A DNA stretch of 64,000 nt from Spirulina sp034932185 (GTDB taxonomy: Bacteria; Cyanobacteriota; Cyanobacteriia; Cyanobacteriales; Spirulinaceae). Position 1 is the stretch's first letter. Each line of letters begins with the position of its first letter. Below are positions 26,818-35,780 of this stretch, in pieces. The DNA is taken from positions 1-64,000 of the forward strand of contig NZ_JAYGHW010000096.1 in NCBI RefSeq assembly GCF_034932185.1. Reading direction: 5' to 3'. The notes below the pieces were generated by a model. That model searched no databases and had not been told where the DNA came from. It was given only the letters and a program-made list of their open reading frames with translations. A program made the translations under genes and the position numbers.

Positions 26818-28218
26818 TTAATTGTCCACGGGGACGAATTCGTACCCGAAACTGGTGCGGGTTCCTGCTTGGATTTTGACGAGTTGGACGGCTTGGTTGC
26901 GATCGCCTGAGGGTAAAAATCGCACTTCTCCCGCCGAGCCGGGGGCGACAAAATCACTTTGCCCTAGGGCCGCTTTAACTCCGGCTCGATTGGGGCTGCG
27001 GCCAATGGCGGCAACGAGAGCTTGGGTAGCATCGTAGGCCATGGCGGTACGCCAATTCACTTCACCGCCCCAAAGCTGTTGGGCTTCTTTCGGAAAGGCA
27101 GCCCCCGGATTGCCAAGGATATGCCAGGGAATCGCCACCACCATGCCCGCCACATTGCCGCCTCCCTTTTGCAACACCTCAGCGGAGTAGGCATCATCTC
27201 CAGCTAACAGGGGTAGACGATTTTGATTGGCTGCGGCAATGGCGATCATCTGATCGATCACCGCTGAACTGGGGGCAAGCATCAACACCTCAGCACCAGC
27301 GGCGATCGCCTGTTGTAGGGCATTTTGGGCATTAAACCCACTGCTGGCCAGGTCAAATTCCCCCACCACATTGCCCCCCTGGCCGAAGAGATCGGTGGTA
27401 AAGACGTTCTTAATCGACTGACTATAGGCGCTTTGGCTGTTGTAAAACACCGCTGCCCTTTGCTTTTGGAGGCGGTTGAGTTGATATTGCGCCAAAGCAC
27501 TGCCAGCAAAGCGATCGCTCGGCACAGTGCGGAAAATATAATCGCCAGCGGTGGAGAGTTCCACTGAGGTACTGGTGGGGGAAATCATCGTCAGCCCCCC
27601 CGCTTCGTACACCGTCGCCGCCGCCAGGGAGCTATCACTACTGTAATGGCCCACCACACCTAAAATTTCCGGATGATTGCTGACCAGAGTTTGAGCCACC
27701 TGGGCCACCACTTCGGGATCATCATCGTCATTAATGAGCAACACCTTGAGGGGAACGCCGTTAATGCCGCCGCTTTCATTGACGCTTTTTTGAGCTTGGG
27801 CCACACCCCGGAGTATTTCTTTCGCGATATTCATGGCGGGGCCGGCGGGAATGGCAACGGCGATCGCATAACTATTGCTCTGTTGTTCGGCCTTGAGGTT
27901 TTGCAGATAGATCAGAGCTTCAGGATCATTGGGGGATTGACTTAACGCGGCTTCGAGGAGGGTAATGGCGCGGGGCAAATCTCCCGATTTAACCGCTTCC
28001 ACGGCAGCCTGTTTATTGGGATTGATGTCATCGGTGAGGATCTCTGCTCCATCACTGAAGCGACTGGCTTGGTTATTGCTGCTCAAGGGGGCAACGAGGC
28101 CACCCGTGGTAGAGGGATTATTAGCACGATTAAGGAACCACCAGCCGCCCCCGCCAATAATTGTGCCGGTTACGATAACGGAAATTAAGAGTGCTGCGGT
28201 TTCTTTTGCCTGTGCCAT
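26818..28218 (-). CDS. ABC transporter substrate-binding protein (branched-chain amino acid type) with TPR region
   Basis: 466 residues from ATG 28218. Residues about 6-30 form an uncleaved-looking membrane anchor (ALLISVIVTGTIIGGGGWWF). About 65-115 is a TPR-like helical pair (LPRAITLLEAALSQSPNDPE). From about 120 comes a type I periplasmic binding fold of the Leu/Ile/Val family (NIAKEILRGVAQAQKSVNES, GVVGHYSSDSSLAAATVYEA, MISPTSTSVELS). No permease or ATPase gene is adjacent, so it may serve a distant transporter or act as a sensor. It probably faces the periplasm, tethered to the inner membrane. Confidence 0.85.
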   Translation of the reverse strand: MAQAKETAALLISVIVTGTIIGGGGWWFLNRANNPSTTGGLVAPLSSNNQASRFSDGAEILTDDINPNKQAAVEAVKSGDLPRAITLLEAALSQSPNDPEALIYLQNLKAEQQSNSYAIAVAIPAGPAMNIAKEILRGVAQAQKSVNESGGINGVPLKVLLINDDDDPEVVAQVAQTLVSNHPEILGVVGHYSSDSSLAAATVYEAGGLTMISPTSTSVELSTAGDYIFRTVPSDRFAGSALAQYQLNRLQKQRAAVFYNSQSAYSQSIKNVFTTDLFGQGGNVVGEFDLASSGFNAQNALQQAIAAGAEVLMLAPSSAVIDQMIAIAAANQNRLPLLAGDDAYSAEVLQKGGGNVAGMVVAIPWHILGNPGAAFPKEAQQLWGGEVNWRTAMAYDATQALVAAIGRSPNRAGVKAALGQSDFVAPGSAGEVRFLPSGDRNQAVQLVKIQAGTRTSFGYEFVPVDN

Positions 28219-28308
28219 AGCGATCGCCACTGAGGGTTTTTTCTAGCCTAGCGAAGAATTTCCCCCAATCCCCCGAATCCTGGAAATCCGTTGAGATTTG
28301 TTACTGTC

Positions 28309-28354
28309 GGGGCGTTGGCGTAAGCCTGCCGGAGGCACAAAAATTTTTCGCCCC
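28309..28354. repeat. 46-bp composite repeat, copy 1
   Basis: GGGGCGTTGGCGTAAGCCTG continuing through CCGGAGGCAC to a TTTTTCGCCCC end. The reverse complement recurs at 43182-43230 with a single mismatch over the shared 46 bp. It looks like the GGGGCGAAAA palindrome with an inserted CCTGCCGGAGGC segment. It lies between the substrate-binding and pyrF genes, on the 3' side of pyrF. Confidence 0.8.
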
Positions 28355-28373
28355 CTCCTTGGCACACCCTCTC

Positions 28374-29069
28374 CTAGATTGCTGCCAATTCTGCCGTCAA
28401 CCGCGCCCAAGCCGCCGCCGGATCCGGGGCATGGGTAATCGGCCGGCCAATCACTAAATAATCTGCCCCCGCTTGGAAGGCTGCTGTCGGAGTCATCACC
28501 CGTTGCTGATCTTGAGATTGCGCCCAGGCGGGGCGAATGCCGGGACAAACCAGGGTTAAATCTGGGCCGCAGAGTTGCCGCAGGGGGGCCGCTTCTTGGG
28601 GGGAACAGACAATGCCGGGAATGCCAGATTCCTGAGCCAGCAGCGCCAACTTCAGTACATATTCCGGTAATTCGAGGGGGATGTGGAGATCAAAGGCCAG
28701 ATCGCGACTGCTCAGACTGGTGAGCAACGTGACGGCAAGGAGTTGGAGGCGATCGCCCGCCACTTGGGCTAGGGATTGCTCTAGGGCAACACGACCCGCT
28801 GGCGCATGGACGGTGAGAAAATCCACCCCATAGCTTTGGGCCGAACGCACCGCCCCGGCCATGGTGTTGGGGATGTCATGGAGTTTGAGATCGAGAAAGA
28901 TTTTTTTCTGACGTTGGTTCAATTCCTGCAAGATCGCCGGGCCAGCGGCAATAAATAACTCTAGCCCCACTTTCCAAAAGGCAACTTCCGGCAACTGATC
29001 CAGCAAAGTTAAGGCCGATACTGGACTGGGGACATCTAAGGGGACAATAATGCGATCGCTCAAAACCAT
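28374..29069 (-). CDS. pyrF: Orotidine 5'-phosphate decarboxylase
   Basis: 231 residues. It catalyses the last step of UMP synthesis. The family signature with the catalytic Lys/Asp network is KIFLDLKLHDIPNTMAGAVR near 55-74; IIVPLDVPSP is the first strand and TPTAAFQAGADYLVIGRPIT the phosphate-binding end. Group I length. It lies downstream of tyrS on the same strand, separated by a palindromic hairpin at 29098-29124. Confidence 0.95.
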   Translation of the reverse strand: MVLSDRIIVPLDVPSPVSALTLLDQLPEVAFWKVGLELFIAAGPAILQELNQRQKKIFLDLKLHDIPNTMAGAVRSAQSYGVDFLTVHAPAGRVALEQSLAQVAGDRLQLLAVTLLTSLSSRDLAFDLHIPLELPEYVLKLALLAQESGIPGIVCSPQEAAPLRQLCGPDLTLVCPGIRPAWAQSQDQQRVMTPTAAFQAGADYLVIGRPITHAPDPAAAWARLTAELAAI

Positions 29070-29097
29070 AATTTATTTTTCTCGGTAGTTAATGATG

Positions 29098-29124
29098 GTA
29101 GGGGCGAAAAATTTTTCGCCCCCC
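29098..29124. repeat. GGGGCGAAAA palindrome between tyrS and pyrF
   Basis: GTA then GGGGCGAAAAATTTTTCGCC and further C residues: a near-perfect palindrome at the 3' end of tyrS. It could terminate or attenuate tyrS transcription before pyrF, or simply be an interspersed repeat. Confidence 0.7.
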
Positions 29125-29125
29125 C

Positions 29126-30367
29126 CTAGGCCCGAAGGCGAATAAACTTCTTCTTACCCACCTGCAACACCTTACCGTTTAAATCCTCAGCGGAAGAAAA
29201 CTCTAAATCTACAGCGGTGAGGCGATCGCCATCTAAACGCACACCGCCCCCCTGAATTTGGCGACGGCCCTCGCCACTACTGGCACAAAGCCCCGCAGCA
29301 TTAAGCAGATAAAAAGCCTTAACGGGAAAAGTAATGCCCGCCAGGGAAAATTCCGGCACGGCATCCTCTCCCGCCTGTTGCCCCTGCACCAGAGCTTGGG
29401 CCGCCCCCTGGGCCGCCAACGCCGCCGCTGGGCCATAATATTGCCCGACAATATCAAGGGCTAACTGCTTTTGCGCCTCACGGGGATTAGGGGGCAACCG
29501 TTGCAAATCCAGGCCGGTTAACAGTTCAAAATACTGAGACAGTAAAGCATCGGGGGTTTTTTCCAGCTTGGAATACATCGTCAGGGCATCTTCCGTTAGC
29601 CCCACATAGTTATTGAGGGACTTGGACATTTTATTGACCCCATCAAATCCCAGCAACAACGGCAACAACAGGCAAAATTGCGGCCGTTGCCCAAAATGCC
29701 GCTGCAAATCCCGCCCCACCAGCAAGTTAAATTTCTGATCCGTTCCCCCCAATTCCACATCCGCCTCCACCGCAACGGAATCATAGCCCTGCATCAGGGG
29801 ATACATAAATTCATGGAGATAGATCGGGTTTTCCTGTTTGTAGCGTTCACTAAAGCCCTCTTTGGCCAGCATTTGCCCGACGGTCATCGTCGCCAGCAAC
29901 TTCAAAATCTGATGTAAATCTAAATCCTTGAGCCATTCAGAGTTGTAGCGAATTTCTAAGCGGCCGGGGGTCTCAAAATCGAGAATGGGGCGGAGTTGAT
30001 CCAGATAGGTTTGGGCATTGGTTTTCACCTCTGCGGGGGTGAGTTGGCGGCGTACCTCTGATTTACCCGTAGGGTCGCCAATTTGGGCGGTAAAGTCACC
30101 GATGATCACCACAGCGGTATGGCCGGCATCCTGAAAGGCCCGCAACTTGCGGAAAGGAATACTGTGGCCAAGATGGAGATCTGAGCCGGTGGGATCAATG
30201 CCCAGCTTGATGCGGAGGGGGCGATCGCTCCTCTGAAGCCGGGTGATTAAATGATCCTCCGGTTGAGGATTTTGCCATTGATCAGGAAAAATTTCCTGAG
30301 TGCCTCGTTGCAGCCAAGCAAAATCAGCGGAGCCACCAGCATCAAAATCACGGTTTACCAAAGGCAT
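29126..30367 (-). CDS. tyrS: Tyrosyl-tRNA synthetase
   Basis: 413 residues. The class I HIGH motif appears as DLHLGHSIPFRKL near 61-73 and KMSKS as MSKSLNNYVGL near 247. The tyrosine-pocket segment is YPLMQGYDSVAVEADVELGG followed by TDQKFN. The C-terminal S4 RNA-binding domain (EGRRQIQGGGVRLDGDRL) is present. It charges tRNA-Tyr in the cytoplasm. No T-box or other leader control is seen upstream, consistent with cyanobacteria. Confidence 0.96.
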   Translation of the reverse strand: MPLVNRDFDAGGSADFAWLQRGTQEIFPDQWQNPQPEDHLITRLQRSDRPLRIKLGIDPTGSDLHLGHSIPFRKLRAFQDAGHTAVVIIGDFTAQIGDPTGKSEVRRQLTPAEVKTNAQTYLDQLRPILDFETPGRLEIRYNSEWLKDLDLHQILKLLATMTVGQMLAKEGFSERYKQENPIYLHEFMYPLMQGYDSVAVEADVELGGTDQKFNLLVGRDLQRHFGQRPQFCLLLPLLLGFDGVNKMSKSLNNYVGLTEDALTMYSKLEKTPDALLSQYFELLTGLDLQRLPPNPREAQKQLALDIVGQYYGPAAALAAQGAAQALVQGQQAGEDAVPEFSLAGITFPVKAFYLLNAAGLCASSGEGRRQIQGGGVRLDGDRLTAVDLEFSSAEDLNGKVLQVGKKKFIRLRA

Positions 30368-30762
30368 TGCATTGTTGATTGAAGGGTTAAAGCCCCCCAG
30401 GAATCAGGAAGCCTGGGAAGGGTCAAGTCAAAGGGATGAAGCCTGTGCAAAATTTTTCGATACACTTTAAACCAATCCCCAGGATCTAACGATAAGATAC
30501 AGGGAGTAAACACGCAAAGCTTGTCACTGGGGTGACTTTATGTTACGTCTAGTCGGATATGCGGAGTGTTTTTGAGGGTCAAGGGTAGAGATAACTGGTT
30601 TTGTTGAGAGGGGTTATCAGTCCTTAATCCCTTCCCCAATCGGGGGATTGGCTCTCAAATCTCCCCTATCGATCAAGAAAATGTTACGCCCATCATCGAT
30701 GAGCAACAGCGTGGATTAACGACATAACTTGTCAATATTGTGAGTGAGGACGTGAAGTAACT
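30368..30762. other. Gene-free divergent region between tyrS and the PBP gene
   Basis: 395 bp, presumably carrying both promoters. The only structure seen is a short dyad GTCACTGGGGTGAC at 30523-30536, a possible operator. No RNA gene or repeat-family member is recognised. Confidence 0.45.
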
Positions 30763-32688
30763 GTGGCGACTAGCACTGTTCGGAAAAAACAGGATTCCCA
30801 GCATTCCCCAAAAAACTCTGGAAATTTTATCTTAGGGGTAGCCAAAGTAGCAGGCGGGACGGTGTTGGGAGTCACCATGTTGGCCAGTTCTGTGATTGCT
30901 GGCGGTCTTGTGGGTTTAGCCCTCAGCTTCCGCAATCTTCCTGATGTCCGAGTTTTAAAAAACTACGTCCCCACAGAAACCACCTACATCTACGATATCA
31001 AGGGCAAAATCCTGGACAGTATGCATGGTGAGCATAATCGCGATGTAATTAAGCTCGATGAAGCCTCCCCCCACCTCAAGCGGGCTGTTCTGGCCATTGA
31101 AGATAGTCACTTTTACCACCACGATGGCATCAACCCCAACAGTATTGGTCGCGCCTTAGTGGTGAACTGGCGTAGCGGCGGTGTCGTGGAAGGGGGGTCT
31201 ACGATCACGATGCAGTTGGTGAAAAACCTGTTTTTGGCGCGCGATCGCACCATCTCCCGGAAATTGGCCGAAGCGGTCTTGGCGATGCGCATTGAGCAGA
31301 TCTTCACGAAAGATCAAATCCTGGAGATGTACCTCAACAACATTTATTGGGGTCACAACAGTTATGGCGCTGAAACCGCTGCCCAAAGCTATTTTAAAAA
31401 ATCCGCCGCTGATCTCAACCTTGCCGAAGCAGCGGTGATGGCAGGCTTGATCCAAGCCCCTGAGGATTACAGCCCCTTTATCAACTACCAAGAAACCAAG
31501 CGTCGGCAAAAGTTAGTCTTAGACCGGATGGAAAAGCTGGGGTGGATCACCGCCGCTGAATCAAAAGCAGCGCGAGAGGCCCCGTTGATGGTGGGTCAAC
31601 CCACCGCCTGGAAAACCAGTGAACTGCCCTACATTACCGAGGCAGTGATTGCAGAACTGCAACGCCGTTTTGGCGAAGACGCGGTGATGAAAGGGGGAAT
31701 GCGGGTGCAAACCACGGTGGATTACAATTTCCAGCGCATGGCCGAAGATACCGTAGCCCAAGCTCATCAACGCCTCCGCAATCGTGGCTTATACGCTGAT
31801 CAGGTGGCTTTGGTGGCGGTGGATCCCCGCACCCACTTTGTCAAGGCTTTGGTGGGGGGGGTGAACTACAAAGAAAGCCAGTTTAACCGCGCGATCCAAT
31901 CCCTCCGGCAACCGGGTTCTGCCTTTAAACCCTTTGTGTTTTATGCTGCCTTTGCCAGTGGCAAATATACCCCCGGTTCCGGCATTGAAGATGCACCGGT
32001 ACGTTACCGCGATGGCTCCGCCTTTTATGAGCCGAAAAACTATGGCGGGACATTTTCGGGCAGCGTTTCGATACGGGATGCCTTGGTGCGATCGCTCAAT
32101 ATTCCGGCGGTGAAATTGGGCCAAGAAGTTGGCCTCGATAAAGTCATTGAAATTTGCCGCACCCTAGGGATTAAAAGCCCATTGGATCCCGTGGTTTCAC
32201 TGCCCTTAGGTTCCATTGGTATGACCCCGATGGAAATGGCCGGGGCCTATGCCACCTTTGCCAGTAATGGCTGGCATTCAGAGCCAACGATTATTGTCCG
32301 TGTCACCGATAGCAGCGGCAACATCATCCTCGATAACACGCCTCAACCCCGTCTCGTCCTCGATCCTTGGGCCACGGCCTCTTTGAACGCATCCCTCACT
32401 GGGGTATTGGAGGGGGGAGGAACGGCTCCGGGGGCGAATTTGGGCCGTCCCGCTGCGGGGAAAACCGGAACCACCAGCTCTGAGCGAGATGTGTGGTTTG
32501 TGGGCTATGTGCCTCAGCTATCGACGGCGGTATGGATTGGGAACGATAACTATCGTCCGTTGGGGAAAGGGGTTACAGGGGGGGGCTATGCTGCGCCGAT
32601 TTGGCGTGAATTCATGATGGAGGCCCTCAAAAATGAGCCGGTGCTCCAGTTCCCCGCCGCCTCAAAATTCCCCCGTCCTAAAAATTAA
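30763..32688 (+). CDS. Class A penicillin-binding protein (PBP1A family)
   Basis: 641 residues from GTG 30763. One membrane anchor is near 25-55. GT51 transglycosylase: AIEDSHFYHHDGINPNSIGR with the catalytic Glu, then GGSTITMQLVKNLFL and LAEAVLAMRIEQIFTKDQIL. Transpeptidase: SxxK in RQPGSAFKPFVFYAA near 380, SLN in ALVRSLNIPAVKLG and KTGTTSSERDVWFVGY near 560. It polymerises and cross-links peptidoglycan in the periplasm. It stands as a single gene with its own long upstream region. Confidence 0.95.
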   Translation: MATSTVRKKQDSQHSPKNSGNFILGVAKVAGGTVLGVTMLASSVIAGGLVGLALSFRNLPDVRVLKNYVPTETTYIYDIKGKILDSMHGEHNRDVIKLDEASPHLKRAVLAIEDSHFYHHDGINPNSIGRALVVNWRSGGVVEGGSTITMQLVKNLFLARDRTISRKLAEAVLAMRIEQIFTKDQILEMYLNNIYWGHNSYGAETAAQSYFKKSAADLNLAEAAVMAGLIQAPEDYSPFINYQETKRRQKLVLDRMEKLGWITAAESKAAREAPLMVGQPTAWKTSELPYITEAVIAELQRRFGEDAVMKGGMRVQTTVDYNFQRMAEDTVAQAHQRLRNRGLYADQVALVAVDPRTHFVKALVGGVNYKESQFNRAIQSLRQPGSAFKPFVFYAAFASGKYTPGSGIEDAPVRYRDGSAFYEPKNYGGTFSGSVSIRDALVRSLNIPAVKLGQEVGLDKVIEICRTLGIKSPLDPVVSLPLGSIGMTPMEMAGAYATFASNGWHSEPTIIVRVTDSSGNIILDNTPQPRLVLDPWATASLNASLTGVLEGGGTAPGANLGRPAAGKTGTTSSERDVWFVGYVPQLSTAVWIGNDNYRPLGKGVTGGGYAAPIWREFMMEALKNEPVLQFPAASKFPRPKN

Positions 32689-32717
32689 ACACCGCATTCA
32701 ACAAAACCTTCCCAACC

Positions 32718-32954
32718 ATGGCGCGGAAAACACCTCGGATTTTCATCCCCCCCGAAGTACGGCAATTTGTATTTAATCGGGATGCCCATACCTGTCAAGG
32801 GTGTGGCAGTCAGCAAGAACTCCAGGTGGATCACATCGTTCCCCTGGCAAAGGGGGGGAGTAATGATCTGAGTAATCTCCAAACTTTGTGCCGTGTTTGT
32901 AATCAGCGGAAAAAGCACTACATTGATCCGCGTTTTAAACGCCATTTTCAGTAG
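32718..32954 (+). CDS. Small HNH endonuclease
   Basis: 78 residues, almost only an HNH domain: VFNRDAHTCQGCGSQQELQV, DHIVPLAKGGSNDLSNLQTL and CRVCNQRKK. Two CxxC pairs and the DH..N..N/H metal site are complete. It starts 29 bp after the PBP gene. Different in sequence from the 2547-3002 HNH protein. Target and role unknown. Confidence 0.88.
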   Translation: MARKTPRIFIPPEVRQFVFNRDAHTCQGCGSQQELQVDHIVPLAKGGSNDLSNLQTLCRVCNQRKKHYIDPRFKRHFQ

Positions 32955-33046
32955 ATCGGCGGGCAGACTTTAGTCCACAATAGGCACAATTACTGACTAA
33001 AGTCCGCAATCCGCACGATGACCATATTGAATAATGCAGGTCAAGT

Positions 33047-33229
33047 CTATATTGAGGCGGAGTTAATTTCCTTGGCGAGCCAGAGGGGCCAGAGGAGGGA
33101 TTGCTGAATCCGGTCTGCGCGGGGGGCGATCTGATGGCGACGGCAATTCTCGGCTTTGATGGCCAGGTAGCAGACAGAGCCAGAAAAAAGGTAGGTTGCG
33201 GAGGCGGTGGTGAGCAAAAAAATCAACAT
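33047..33229 (-). CDS. Small membrane protein, unknown function
   Basis: 60 residues. The first 27 are hydrophobic (MLIFLLTTASATYLFSGSVC), followed by a basic and then amphipathic tail (HQIAPRADRIQQSLLWPLWL). A GGGAGA ribosome-binding site lies eight bases before the ATG at 33229, which supports a real gene. No family recognised with confidence. Confidence 0.5.
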   Translation of the reverse strand: MLIFLLTTASATYLFSGSVCYLAIKAENCRRHQIAPRADRIQQSLLWPLWLAKEINSASI

Positions 33230-33609
33230 AACAGATCTCCCAAAATCAAGGAATGTTCACAATTTCATGGCAAAGCAAGAAGCACCTTGAATAACAACAA
33301 CCAAGGATTCTTGAGCGGAAATTGGGATGGTTTAGCGAGGTCAGAACGGGTAAAGTTCGACGAATACGACTGTGATGGAAGGATAGTAGAGGCTCACCAA
33401 GCCATCGTCTTGAAGAGCGACGGCTTGGATTGGTGATGACCCAACACTCAGAAAAATCACGGGTTAAGGATTAATCTTGAGTAACGATGATTTAGCAAAA
33501 TGTTGGCACCGTTGTCCTGATGACTTTTATTGTAATGATCTCAATGGTGATTCTGCATGAGGGGTTACACCCAAAATTTCCATCAGGTCTGGTGCTTAAA
33601 ATACGGGGG
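33230..33609. other. Gene-free region
   Basis: 380 bp upstream of the small membrane-protein gene and downstream of the ketopantoate-reductase-like gene (both leftward). It presumably holds the former's promoter. I see no repeat-family palindrome, RNA gene or coding frame with supporting features. Confidence 0.4.
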
Positions 33610-34566
33610 TTAACCGTATAAAGGCGGAGTAGAATTGTGCAAATGAGCGGTATTTAAAAATTGAAGCTGTTGATGAAGCATGGTGATTTTCGGTAAAGTC
33701 GCCCCGCCATTGTGGGCAAAACGGAGGGGATTGCCGACGATCGCCTCCAGTTCTAGGGGTTGCCCCCGGTCATAATCCAGCTTCATGCTGGTGAGATAGG
33801 GGGTCATGGCTTCCGTATGGGCGATCATGTGGGCAATCACGGCCGGGGTAATTTCACAACCGCAGGCGGCGGCTCCTTGGGCCACTTCCCCCATCAGGTC
33901 TTCCACTAAGGCACGGGTGGCGGGGTTGGCCATCAATTGATCGGTTTGGGCATTGAGCACCACCGATAGGCCGTTGTAGGGAATATTCCACACCAATTTT
34001 TCCCAGCGACTTTGCATCAGGTGGGGTTTGGGGTGAATTTCGATGCCAGCGGCGGTAAAGTCGGCGGCGATCGCCTCCACCATCGGCGTGATTCCTTGGG
34101 GGGCATAATCGGGGCCATACTGAGCGAGGGCGATGGCCTCATAGTCTAAATGGCGAATATGCCCCGGCCCCACTTTATTCGCACAGACAAAACAGAGGCC
34201 GCCGAGAATGGTCGTTTGGGGAAACTGTGCCGTTAATTGTGGCTCTACTCCTAGGCCATTTTGCAGGAGAACAAGGATTGTCTTTTCCCCGAGTAACGGC
34301 GGGAGAATGTGGGTAAGCTGATCATTCTGGGTAGCCTTGAGGGCCACCACCACCACATCACAGGGCGGCATTTGGCGCGGCTCCTGATAAACCTGCACCT
34401 GGGGTAGGACAAAATCGCCAAACACTGAATCGATCCGTAGCCCTTGGGTTTGAATCACCCCATAGTCACTCCGCGCCAAAAAATGGACATCATGGCCTGC
34501 CTTTTGTAAGCGCCCGCCATAGTAGCCCCCAATGGCTCCTGTACCAATGATTCCGTACCGTCTCAC
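33610..34566 (-). CDS. Ketopantoate reductase family protein (putative 2-dehydropantoate 2-reductase)
   Basis: 318 residues from GTG 34566. The N-terminal NADPH-binding fold is GIIGTGAIGGYYGGRLQKAG. LLQNGLGVEPQL and the C-terminal WEKLVWNIPYNGLSVVLNAQ segment carry the family Lys/Asn residues. PanE makes pantoate for coenzyme A; however, cyanobacteria often have several ApbA/PanE-like paralogues, so the substrate is uncertain. The GTG start directly follows the stop of a 48-residue membrane-protein gene, so the two are coupled. Confidence 0.8.
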   Translation of the reverse strand: MRRYGIIGTGAIGGYYGGRLQKAGHDVHFLARSDYGVIQTQGLRIDSVFGDFVLPQVQVYQEPRQMPPCDVVVVALKATQNDQLTHILPPLLGEKTILVLLQNGLGVEPQLTAQFPQTTILGGLCFVCANKVGPGHIRHLDYEAIALAQYGPDYAPQGITPMVEAIAADFTAAGIEIHPKPHLMQSRWEKLVWNIPYNGLSVVLNAQTDQLMANPATRALVEDLMGEVAQGAAACGCEITPAVIAHMIAHTEAMTPYLTSMKLDYDRGQPLELEAIVGNPLRFAHNGGATLPKITMLHQQLQFLNTAHLHNSTPPLYG

Positions 34567-34713
34567 CTAGCCCCTCCAGATCCAACCTAAATCTGTGGGA
34601 GCCGGGAGCATCTCCCCCCGTAAATCGAGAATTGTCACCAGAAGGAGGTAGCCCAAAGCCAACAACACCGAGATTGCGCCGGTAATAATCGCTAAAATTT
34701 TGCCCTTATCCAT
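34567..34713 (-). CDS. 48-residue single-pass membrane protein
   Basis: ATG at 34713 to TAG at 34567. The sequence opens MDKGKILAIITGAISVLLAL, continues GYLLLVTILDLRGEML and ends PAPTDLGWIWRG: one membrane span with a short acidic tail. The stop codon is immediately followed by the GTG of the reductase gene with no spacer, so translation is likely coupled. I believe similar short proteins occur in other cyanobacteria, but cannot confirm it here. Function unknown. Confidence 0.7.
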   Translation of the reverse strand: MDKGKILAIITGAISVLLALGYLLLVTILDLRGEMLPAPTDLGWIWRG

Positions 34714-35189
34714 TAATCTTGCTCTGGGGTAGATTTTTTGATTCTAATCTGAATGATGATCAAAACGCTACAACTTCCGAAAGTCAACACTCATCGGTCG
34801 TAAACTTTGGTTGCAAACAGTTCCATTTTCTAATTGAGGTGGTAGATTAGAAATTGAAGCAGGTGATGCTTCCCTGGCAGATAAAACAGTCAAGGTCACG
34901 TTAGTTTAGTAAGAGGTAAAACGCTGTTTCTTCTCCTGTCTGTCTCGTTCGATCTACAGAAGGGCAATCCGACATTACAATCAATCTTCCCTAAATAGCA
35001 CATCGAGAGTCATACAACGTTTAAATAGTTTTGAATTTTAACGTTCGTAGCTCTAGGCAAGCTCAACTTAGGAAGTGGAAGTAAGATTGTAGACTGGGTT
35101 GTCCTTCTTGCTATGTTTGGAGGAACGGGGAATGGGAATAGGTTTTGAGAATTTGTGGTGATTTTGTCGGGTTGAAAAATTTTTCGCCT
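34714..35189. other. Gene-free region
   Basis: 476 bp, AT-richer than its surroundings. A perfect 8-bp inverted repeat (TTTCTAAT at 34827-34834, ATTAGAAA at 34846-34853, 11-base loop) may be an operator or RNA hairpin. A degenerate GGGGCGAAAA-type palindrome (GTTGAAAAATTTTTCGCC, 35171-35188) lies at the 3' end of the acetyltransferase gene and may be its terminator. Confidence 0.45.
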
Positions 35190-35780
35190 CTACGGGCTGG
35201 TATTTTCTTCTGGGTGGCGATCGCGCTTTGCTCGGCAGGGATTGCCCCAGGCCAACATCCCCGCTGGTAAATCATGCCATACCGTACTGCGGCCCCCCAC
35301 GACGGTATTCGAGCCAATCATCACCCCCGCCGCCACAAAGCAATCCGTGGCTAACCACACCCCATTCCCAATCACAATCGGGGCGGTTTTGAGGGTGAAA
35401 GCGCGATCGCCCCAGTTATGGCTGCCGGTACAGAGATAGCAATCTTGAGAAATTACCGTATGGGAACCGATGGTGATGTGATCCAAGCTATACAACACCA
35501 CATCATCCCCAATCCAACTGTAATCGCCAATGCTCACCTTCCAAGGGTAGGTAATCCGAGCCGTGGGGCGCAATACGACGCGCTGGCCAACTTTGGCCCC
35601 AAACCAACGCAGAACCTGACAGCGCACCCCACTCCAATTGTGGAGCGTTAAGGGAAACACCACCGCCTGCACCAACCACCAGAGCAAAATCACCACACCC
35701 GAACGACCCCGATCAAAATCCGATTGATCATAAAGGCTGAGATCAATCCAAGGGGGCGCATTAACATCAGGTCTATTCAT
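35190..35780 (-). CDS. WcaF/HpsU-like polysaccharide acetyltransferase
   Basis: 196 residues. A left-handed beta-helix of hexapeptide repeats is clear (VSIGDYSWIGDDVVLYSLDH, ITIGSHTVISQDCYLCTGSH with the catalytic His, PIVIGNGVWLATDCFVAAGV). The N-terminal hydrophobic helix (GVVILLWWLVQAVVFPL) is typical of the colanic-acid WcaF group and its cyanobacterial relatives named HpsU in hormogonium polysaccharide synthesis. It would O-acetylate a sugar. The start overlaps the end of the upstream glycosyltransferase by 8 bp. Confidence 0.82.
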   Translation of the reverse strand: MNRPDVNAPPWIDLSLYDQSDFDRGRSGVVILLWWLVQAVVFPLTLHNWSGVRCQVLRWFGAKVGQRVVLRPTARITYPWKVSIGDYSWIGDDVVLYSLDHITIGSHTVISQDCYLCTGSHNWGDRAFTLKTAPIVIGNGVWLATDCFVAAGVMIGSNTVVGGRSTVWHDLPAGMLAWGNPCRAKRDRHPEENTSP

